Of a stretch of 64,000 nucleotides of DNA, positions 56,462 through 64,000 are shown piece by piece (the stretch's first letter is position 1; every line of letters starts with the position of its first letter). The notes under the pieces were generated by a model. That model had not been told where the DNA came from. It worked only from the letters and a program-made list of their open reading frames with translations, and did not search any database. Source of the DNA: Moniliella sp. 'wahieum' (Eukaryota; Basidiomycota; Moniliellomycetes; Moniliellales; Moniliellaceae). The DNA lies in the NCBI GenBank assembly GCA_003971905.1, contig RSEE01000007.1, positions 1,116,001 through 1,180,000 on the forward strand, given 5' to 3'. The position numbers were made by a program, and so were the translations under genes.

Positions 56462-58524
56462 CACGGACGTGGACGTTGGACGTTGGATGTGGACGTTGGA
56501 CGTTGGACGTTGATGGGCTGCGAACGTTTTGTTCCGTTCTGTTCCGTTTCGTTCCGTTTGGTTTCGTTCGGTAGGCCAAGGGATATGCCTGCTGAACGCG
56601 GACCCGTCGGATCGCACAGTGTATTTTTTCGGTTGTTTTTTATTTTTGTTTGTTCGGGTACTCGGGTACCAGTACGAGGTAGTGCACGCAAGTACTCCGT
56701 AGAAGAAGGTCAGGCATTCGTTTGGGGAGCAGAGTCGACATGGTTGGGAAGGAGACGAAGGGAGAAGGTATAGATAGAGCCGAGCGCAAAAGATAAGGCC
56801 GAGGCGCAAGGACAATGCAACTATACTAGTGGGTGTGGTCAGGGCAGGGCAAATGCAGATTCGCTCGGTTGACGGATGATGCACTGATGACTCTCGCGCT
56901 GAGCCCGCAGGCGTGTCGCAGGAACAGACTTACTAAGGCGGGCCCAGTTGAATTTATGATCGTGGTCGGGGTAACAACGAAGGAGGTACGATACTGGTCG
57001 AGAATGTGGTTGACTTCCTTGGCTTGGCCGTCGTTTTGGCGGCGGTTAGCGATCCGAACCACCCTGATGCTTCATTACCCCCAGGATAACTGTGCTGCCA
57101 CTGGCAACAGTGCCCCCCACGGGAGGCCCCTAGTACACCACCAATCGATTACCTTTCGCCCTGATGGCGCCACACCTGGCACGTAAGACGCCCGTGGCTC
57201 TTTGTGGTTTGTTCGCTTCTTGTTCCGGGAGCAGATCATTGGGCCATAAGGCCTAAGGTTCCATAACGCGCACCGAGGTGCTGATAGCACGCCACGGTAT
57301 CCATGTATGACCGCATTGCCCATGCTGAGCGAGAGGATGTGTTCACCAGACCGACTGCCAGAGTAAAACCATAAAGAGTTTCACACCCAATCATCCCGTC
57401 CCTTGCTTGGATGCGTCGCAAAGGGCACCACACGCCCCTCTTATATATCTCCCGTCTGGACTATAGGCCACACAAAACTTGGTCCTACCAGATTGGCCGT
57501 GTGATTAGGTGGACACATGGGACCGTTCAGTACTCACTCCGCCCCCGGCCATTGGCTATCAACGACATCCCAGCAGTTCGACGAGGTGACCGTTTGGGCT
57601 GTGGGTTCGCTGCTTTCGTATGGACGTTTCGGCCGAGGAAGCACGAAGCAAAAGAAAACACGCCGGCTGGTTGCTCCTGAAAGGATAATCGATCATTAAT
57701 CATTGGAGCACGTTCTGTACGAGACAACAGCTGCCCTTAGTACCTGCCAATGGGACGCCTATGTATTGTGTACGAAGGGGATTGCTTTGGGTGCCGAGAT
57801 GGTATATATTCCTCCAATATTCAGGCCTCAGGCTGCATGGAATGGTGCCTTCTATACCAGAGGAGACGGAGAAGCAATCGCACACGGTACACGTCGCGTG
57901 ATGCATGATGAGGGAGAGAACACAAAGGGGTCAAAAGATTCAAGGAAGATCTAGAACAGAGTCATACGCACAGCCGGGGATATGTGTGTGTGACCCGTCA
58001 TATAGACTAACTTATTACTGGTGGAAGAAGCATGTTATTAAGTTGGGTGAGTTTCAACGATCCCTAGTCACTAGTAAGTCACTCCGAACATATTCATAGT
58101 CTCATGGTCCTCATCGACCCCCGCTGCGCGCACTAGAGCCACACGAGAGCCTAACCTGAAGCGAGCCGTTCATTAGGTTCACTCCGGCGCAACTTTTTTT
58201 CAGGCCACAACCGAGATAGGGCTCTAGTTTCTTTTCGACCGCAGCTTGGGGGTCTTGTTGATCACATCTACTATAGCGCCTGACATTTGCCCTTTGCGGG
58301 CCCCCAAGCAGGGCCGAGCTGCCACCGCTCCCCTTCCCCGTCGCAAGCGCCTCATCGATCATCCCAGGCATCTACCTCTAGCACCACGCTACGGCTACCA
58401 CGACTGCTCTACACAACCAAGATGGGAACGGATTGAAAGAGAAAACCCCCAACAACAAGCTTGTTACCACTGTTGGGACAAAGTATGGAACCGAGGCAAG
58501 GACAAGGAGGCAGAGACGTAGACT
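56462..58524. other. Intergenic with GGACGTT and GTTCCGTT mini-repeats
   Basis: Just after the TAF1 stop, GGACGTTGGAC/GTGGACGTTGG units repeat at 56465-56512, followed by GTTCCGTTCTGTTCCGTTTC units at 56525-56575. Short minus-strand frames at 56826-57433 and 58111-58371 and plus frames at 57411-57954 show no recognised motif. Some could be exons of an unknown gene, but I see no splice-consistent chain. Confidence 0.45.
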
Positions 58525-59723
58525 TTACTCCGAGTCCGACTCTTCTTCGGACGAGTCATCATCGGCCTCTTCAAGCCACTGGAGGAAAGGAGCAGCCGAA
58601 CGACGAACCCTTCTTGGAGATTCCTTGTCAACGTATTTTTGCTCACATGGGTCCCCCAGTTCTTGACAAACTCGTCGTCCAGCACATCGAGCTGGTACAG
58701 CATCATCAGCAGTTTCGGCACGCCGAGAGGACAAGCGAAGGTTGTTCAACCCCGGCCAAACGCTCCAAGCCGCCCAACAGGGACTTTTGGTGCTTCTCCG
58801 ACGTGCACATCTTGGCAATCACAGGCTCGTACTCTTCCAGCTCCTTGACGGCATCGGCCGTAAACAGGTTTTCCATCAGCACCTGCAACGTCTTGTGTTT
58901 CGACGCAATCCCCAACTCTTGGGCCATCTTGTACACTTCGGGCGCAGGCGCACCACGGTGCTCGCGCAGCCATTGGCCATACTGGCCATAGGGCTGTTGG
59001 CATCATCGCCCTCGTCGTCGTCACCAAGGACGAGAGAGGTGGCCATGCCGCCAGCCAAGGCCTCGGTACGAGCCTTGACGGCTGCCTCGGACATATCGGT
59101 CGCCCAGCCCTTGGAAGCGGCAGTATCAGTAGCGACGGCAGGGTAGCGGCATCCGAAGTAATTTGCTTGGTCATCTCATCGTCCGAACCAGCGGCAGGGG
59201 CGCCATCGGCGTCCTCTTCATCTCCGCCTACATGTTGGCCAGCATCCTTGCCAGCGCCCTTGACACCCTTTTTGCGCTTGGGAGGGGGGTGGTGGTTGAT
59301 AATAAAGGTGGTGAGTTTGTGACGCATGTCAACCATAGTGACAGCGCCGCAGGCCTTGCAGTTGCGGCGGATCAAACCATCTTTGCCCTTGAGCACAAGG
59401 TCCGTCTCGGGATTCTGCACTCGCCACAGAGGACAAACTTGTCGATAAACACGTCCGAACCTCGCGCAGACGGTCGGCCTCGTGCTTGCCATTGATAATG
59501 TAGCGCTCGTTCTTCTCGTCAAACTGCGTCTGGGCACCGAGCTCATAGCCAAAGAATTTGGTCGGGTACGACTGGCGGGCGCGACAGCGCACGGCCAATG
59601 TCGACCATATTGGGGATCACCGTTTTGATGCCATTGCCACGGCCTTCGACCTTGGTCTCAAGGAGCGGCATCTTGTAGCGGTAGACTTGTCGTCACATCG
59701 CGACGCACATTGACATTCACCAT
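58525..59723 (-). CDS. TIF5: Translation initiation factor eIF5
   Basis: GTPase-activating protein for eIF2 in the 43S complex. The ATG at 59723 starts [11 protein letters not shown]. After one indel [20 protein letters not shown] and [12 protein letters not shown] follow, then [36 protein letters not shown], and the zinc ribbon with CGEC (one frame) and [17 protein letters not shown] then [20 protein letters not shown] (next frame). A Lys-rich linker and acidic residues ([11 protein letters not shown]) lead to the C-terminal W2/HEAT domain: [55 protein letters not shown], and [20 protein letters not shown], the aromatic/acidic box at the C-terminus. Stop at 58525. About six indels. Confidence 0.93.
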
Positions 59724-60499
59724 GGTGGGCAGTCTGCAAGGCCAAGGGGGGTGACGGTTCAGTCAGGCCGGCGGCGAGAAGGGGACGAGAGGTACGTACA
59801 GTTAATGCTTAACAGGGGAGTGGGGGCAGGGTTATAGGGAAAGGGAGGCTTGGACCTGCGGGGGCGTGGTGACAGCGGACGACGTGGCCGGAAGCGGGTA
59901 GACATGTAAAGCGGGCGAGGCAGCAGCTGGGTTGCAGGGAAACCACAGGGGTGGACGCGGGGTGCGGGTGTGGGCGGGGGCGGGCAGCAGCGGGAGATGG
60001 GGCTCGTGCGCTGGCGGAGTGCGGATGCGGTGGGTGCGTGCATCGGGGGGCTGGCGACCCACGATGCGGTTGGGGAGGAGGTGGTGGTGGTGGTGCGAGT
60101 GGCGGGCGGCGCGGGTGTAGGAGTCATGTCGGCGGAAGGCAGAAGGCCGAAAGAAAGAACAAGGCGGAATTGCGGCGGCGGTTCTGCTGGCGGGTTCCCT
60201 GGCGGGACAGTGGCGCTGTGCCTTGCCGCCGCTCACGCCACTCGTCATCGCCTGACGTAAGCGGTGCCTCCGCAGCCGGCAGGGCAGCAAGCAAAGAGGG
60301 ATGACGTAACCCGCCCATCACATTCATGCCCAGGAAGCAGTCGGCATTGAATTGGCGGCGCTAAAAGAAAAACAAACCACAGTGGCTCCTGCACCAACGC
60401 TGCCCCCCACCACCCTCCTTTGAACAGGTCCCCGACACAGCTGCTGGGACACCGTCCGAACGGTCTGTATCCTGTTCAATGTTTTCGGCGCCGTTGCAT
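59724..60499. other. Upstream region of eIF5
   Basis: GC-rich, with G/GGC-rich words on the plus strand (GTGGTGGTGGTGGTG at 60080-60093) and a CCTGACGTAAGCGG palindromic-like patch near 60250. Plus and minus frames here are Gly/Arg- or Pro/Ala-biased and lack motifs. It probably holds the eIF5 promoter and 5' UTR. Confidence 0.45.
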
Positions 60500-60604
60500 T
60501 GTTTTGTTTTTATGTCCCCTTCGGTGACAATACTTTTGTTCCAAGGAAGATATACGCACACTTTTCGTTTCACCCCCCTGCTCTCATTTTTCTATCAGCG
60601 AGTT

Positions 60605-61348
60605 TCATTCACACTGAGATGGAAGGACTGACACTCCGAATCTTTTCTCGGTAGTGGATGGCATCAGTCTGCAGAGTATTATATCTAGTGCAACCAATAT
60701 GGCAGCTGGTGTGGCACGCACGATCCACACGGCGCAACAAGATCTACTGAGATTGCGCAATTCGAATCTCTGAGACTGGACGGCCCAGGTGCATGTCTTG
60801 TTGCCCATTCTTACTTTCGAAGCAAAACCACACAGGCACTCTCCTCGGAGAGTGCCAGAGCGCTGTGCTCCTCCAAACGGATATAACCCTCACCCGACGG
60901 AAGAGCAATGGTAAACTTTTGGCCGATCCCTTTCACTGACTTTTACGCGGCGTCGCGCTGCCGCCTTCCCGCTCCAGCGCATATAGACAAACGCCGTCTT
61001 GGGACAGCAACGCTCGATGTACGCCTCGTTAACCAGGTCTCCATCTCACACTCTTCCACCGCCCGCCCGAGGCAATCCCCTGAGAGGGCCCCGTCATTGT
61101 ATCATGTTACCATATCGATGTCCATTTCATCCTGCGTCAATGCCTCTTCTCCACGCGAGGGTGGTGGAGCTGCTCCACCACGGCATCCTCTGCCGTGCAC
61201 GTTCTTCATCGCCTAGTCCGCATCCGGTCGTGTGTCGGACAGGTGCCTGGTTATGTAAGGCGATCCCACACCAGAGTACCCCACGCTCTTCTTCTATCCA
61301 GGTCGCCTACCCAAGACGATCCATCACAGGGTACAAATCCAGCCAGGA

Positions 61349-61407
<59 letters not shown>

Positions 61408-61484
61408 GGTACCAACCGCTCACGGAGGTGGACCACAAACCGCAGCCGCGGCACCATGTTTATGTAGTTGTCGGGCAGCAGCAT
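60605..61484 (-). CDS. Unassigned coding zone interrupted by a 55-nt C tract
   Basis: Not recognised. Minus-strand pieces in order: DNYINMVPRLRFVVHLRERL (from 61466), a run of about 18 Pro from the C tract, FLAGFVPCDGSSWVGDLDRR; later EEALTQDEMDIDMVT (about 61160), LVNEAYIERCCPKTAFVYMR (about 61040), KFTIALPSGEGYIRLEEHSA and LALSEESACVVLLRK (about 60925-60825) up to a possible GTAAGA donor, then RFELRNLSRSCCAVWIVRAT. The pieces look coding by composition and by continuity. Start, stop and intron structure are unresolved. They may be the 3' part of the unit at 61.5-63.9 kb. Confidence 0.3.
61352..61406 (+). repeat. Poly-G homopolymer of 55 nt
   Basis: Fifty-five consecutive G on the plus strand (C on the minus), following GGAAT T and preceding AGGTACC. 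It is far longer than the other G or C runs in the window (10-15 nt). On the minus strand an open frame reads through it as polyproline. The true length in the genome is uncertain because such tracts are poorly resolved by sequencing. Confidence 0.95.
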
Positions 61485-61509
61485 CCTTCTCCTTCCATCC
61501 GAAAGAGGT

Positions 61510-63949
61510 TCATTCCATTGGTCTAGACGACCATCCGTCCATCACCCTCCTTAGTTGTCTGAGGGGCCGGGTTAGCCAAGAGCCTTGCTGTGGCACAATT
61601 GTGGGGTTTACGAAGGATGGGCTTAATGGGTTGGGAGGTAGCGTTGAGGCGCGATGTTCCAGTCCTACAGTGGAACGCGTAGCCGGTATCGCCATCGCGT
61701 TCCAGCATGCTGTACAGGTTCCATGTCACGCTCGCTTGCTTCCGGAGCGTGTTCTCATCCGATCGGTGGAGTCTACCGAGGCATTCAGCAAGTTTAGTTG
61801 TTCCATGAATGCGGTGTGCAGGTCGTGCTCGTCCAACCGTGAGGTCATGCCCATCACGTAGCCAAAAGGAGGCTTATTATTGCTCTGCAAAGGACAAACA
61901 TGCCCGTCGGGTCAAGACGCAGTGGCCCCAATGATCTGGTCCGTGGCTTGCAGGCACGAAAAGGCACATACACGTCCGGTTCAATCCACCGTCGGGTCAT
62001 AGTATGTGCCTCCTCATTGGGCAACACGCAAACGAAAGCGAAAGGGGAAGGTGGTGAACGTGATTTCCTCCCCTGCCTGGCATGGGTCCAATCCAGCACA
62101 TTTACAAACAACACACCTCCGAATGGCTGCCACCAAATATTACCTCGGGACGCAGCTCGCAACCATGCCGTCCACATCTCTTCCAAAAACTCCTGCGACG
62201 AGGCAGCACATGTGGCCTATCCATCAGTGCTAACATCCACCGGCGCCCCGCCGTGGCCGCTGTTGGGGCCAATGGGTGCGATGCTTTGCACCCAAAGTGC
62301 CCAGTTTTGGAAGAATCATTTTCCTGCTGGGCCCGGCTGTGCGCATGCTGAGACGCTAGCGCCTTTGTTGGAAAACGCGCTGCGTATTATTAGTCTTTAT
62401 CTCTCTGAAAAGCTCCCCTATCCCGTGTTGATCCCTTTTAGGAGGCCGATCCCTTCAGTCTGTAAGCCCCTGCTATCTACGGTTTGCTAGTTGTGGTCTC
62501 CTTATCAACCCTCCTCTGTTCCTTACCCGTTGTTTACCAACCAACCTCTCTCCAACTTTGCTTAGCATCTCGCCCGCCCTCTCACCTTCTCCCACATACT
62601 ACGCATTTACTACTACACCGACGCCGGCTAAGGACTGGTTATTGTACCCATCCCTGCTCACGATAGGACGTGACTTGTCTCCAGGAATCTTCCACGACTG
62701 AATCTCATTCTTCTGTGAAAAGTCAGTTACTCTGGTCTGCAGGGACACTCTCCAGTCGGTTCAGCTTGCCACATGCCCCTTTACCCCATTCACGTTTTCC
62801 TCGGCGTTTCGTAGGAAGTTTCCTTGATGTGGGGCCCAGTTCGAAACGGAATGCGATGCTCATCACATGCGGCAGGGAAATATCGGTGCCAGCGTCTCAC
62901 TAAGATTAGCCATAATCAGGAAACCTCCATCTACTGCGGTACCTCATGCCACGCGTAGAGGCATGATCTCCATCCAGACGTCCATCCACGTAGGTATTTC
63001 ACTCCATTGTGGGTCCCTCTCCGCAGAGAGGGTCTCCTTCCACGAACTACGCAACCAATCGTGACGCTTCCGAGTCCTTAGGTACTCGCGTATCTCGCAC
63101 ACCTTGTTGCCAGTAGAAAGCGCTCGGAGGCCAGACGAGTACGCACGTGGCCGTGACCCTGTGGGCTCAGCCGTGCCAACATAGTCTCCCCCCAATCGCT
63201 TGTTGCCAGCGTCGAGGTTGTACGTCAAGTAGGGACGGCCTGTTTTCAAGTAGGACGCTCCCCCGTGCAAGAAGTACGTGTAGGCAATCAGTCGCTGGGC
63301 GGCTGCTGCCCACGGTGCATCCGAGCTTTCATGATGGTCCGTAAGCAGAACCATCTTCTGCCAGCCTCCTTCAGGCCCTTGATTGCCTGCTCCCTGCACC
63401 ACACACAGCAGAATGGAACCTCTTGTCCTCACCACCATTCGCATGGTTGTAGTGATTATAGGTTGGACCATTTGTCCGGGGAAAGGCTGAGAATTTTTGC
63501 CAAACCAACTGCGTCTCGGTAAGACCATTTGCACGGTGCAACTGTCGGCGACCAACTCAATTAACTGGTCCCCTCCGTCATCTGCGCAGTTCCACTCACA
63601 AACAACTCATTTGACAGTTTCGCTTTCGTTCGCCCGTATGACTGGTTGCGGTTGTTGCATCTCCCCGATTCGAGGGCGTTGCCACAGAACCACCATGGAC
63701 CCCATTCTGATATCAGTGATCGCAGGATGTTCCACGACGACCCCGACCGCGACTCATCCCTGCTGTCTGAAGGCGAGAGACCCCGCTTATCAGTGATACC
63801 AGTGATACCAGCCTGTTTGGCGATATCCAGACGGCCTGGGACTGAAGTAAGACAGTTCGGCGGAAATTTGGACAGTAACTCATCAAAATTTCGAAGAGAT
63901 CATGATGGGAGATATCAAGTTTCGAAGAAGTCATGGATAGGGTTGGCAT
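61510..63949 (-). CDS. Unassigned frame-broken coding zone
   Basis: Not recognised. Going down the minus strand: SWNILRSLISEWGPWWFCGN (about 63730), GSILLCVVQGAGNQGPEGGW, KMVLLTDHHESSDAPWAAAA and QRLIAYTYFLHGGASYLKTG (63420-63240), RPYLTYNLDAGNKRLGGDYV, CEIREYLRTRKRHDWLRSSW, SEIPTWMDVWMEIMPL (to 62944). Then FFQNWALWVQSIAPIGPNSG and QEFLEEMWTAWLRAASRGNI (about 62320-62140), WWQPFGGVLFVNVLDWTHA, RRWIEPDVYVPFRACK, a TTTGCAG acceptor (about 61880), and FGYVMGMTSRLDEHDLHTAF then MEQLNLLNASVDSTDR (about 61865-61750). Trp/Tyr-rich and coherent over 2 kb, so probably one gene. No catalytic motif was identified and the right edge of the window may cut it. Confidence 0.4.
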
Positions 63950-64000
63950 GCAGAACTAACGGGAGACGATGTTTTGGAAGGGATCCGGGATTTCACGACA

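Noticed and set aside
56826-57433. Short minus-strand frames after TAF1 as a possible gene
   Set aside because: They overlap in different frames without recognisable motifs or clear donor/acceptor pairs; support is too weak for a feature.
480-59723. Programmed ribosomal frameshifting as an explanation for the frame breaks
   Set aside because: The breaks lack a common slippery motif, go in both directions, and recur several times per gene in unrelated housekeeping genes.

Overview
The window is nuclear DNA of a fungus, most likely a basidiomycete. It carries spliceosomal introns of about 90-130 nt, a KRE6/SKN1 beta-glucan assembly protein, a fungal secretory lipase, TAF1, eIF5, DBP10, eL30, eL37, a 20S proteasome alpha subunit and a mitochondrial succinyl-CoA ligase subunit. 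No bacterial operon structure, CRISPR array, transposase or reverse transcriptase was seen. I cannot place it more precisely by eye.

One property affects every entry. Most conserved reading frames are interrupted by one- or two-base indels, even in single-copy essential genes (proteasome alpha-4, eIF5, TAF1, DBP10, eL30). The encoded family signatures continue without loss in the next frame, so I read these as consensus errors of the assembly, not as pseudogenes. CDS coordinates therefore span the whole gene including introns and frame breaks; single-frame translation will not give the proteins.

Layout. 0.5-1.8 kb: heat-shock-factor-type transcription factor (-). 4.5-6.9 kb: two unassigned, broken coding zones (-) separated by a 4-copy tandem repeat of about 74 bp. 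7.7-8.9: membrane-anchored short-chain dehydrogenase (+). 9.6: tRNA-like Pol III unit (-). 10.5: 300 bp pentanucleotide array. 11.9-14.0: N-acetylglucosamine kinase (+). 16.3-17.3: dual-specificity phosphatase (+), followed by polypyrimidine tracts. 18.9-20.2: succinyl-CoA ligase beta (-). 20.2-26.4: gene-poor, built of short palindromic words. 26.6-28.2: secreted Ser-rich protein with an unusual repeat (+). 30.2-31.8: secretory lipase (+). 33.6-35.2: eL30 (-) and eL37 (+), head to head. 35.8-39.0: DBP10 helicase (+). 39.3-39.6: small unknown gene (-). 39.9-41.3: divergent indoleamine dioxygenase-like gene (-). 43.8-46.1: KRE6/SKN1 (+). 47.1: intron-containing tRNA-Ala(CGC) (+). 47.6-49.7: VTT-domain membrane protein (-). 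50.0-50.9: proteasome alpha-4 (-). 51.3-52.9: small Nup98-type nucleoporin without FG repeats (+). 53.3-56.5: TAF1 (+). 58.5-59.7: eIF5 (-). 60.5-63.95: unassigned coding zone (-) containing a run of 55 G.

There is no single pathway. The genes are mostly housekeeping (transcription, ribosome, translation, proteasome, nuclear pore, TCA cycle), interspersed with cell-surface or secreted functions (lipase, KRE6, Ser-rich repeat protein) and amino-sugar use (GlcNAc kinase). The most unusual items are the secreted repeat protein, the Nup98-like protein with a triplicated EELR-DY motif, and the palindromic-word texture of the intergenic DNA.
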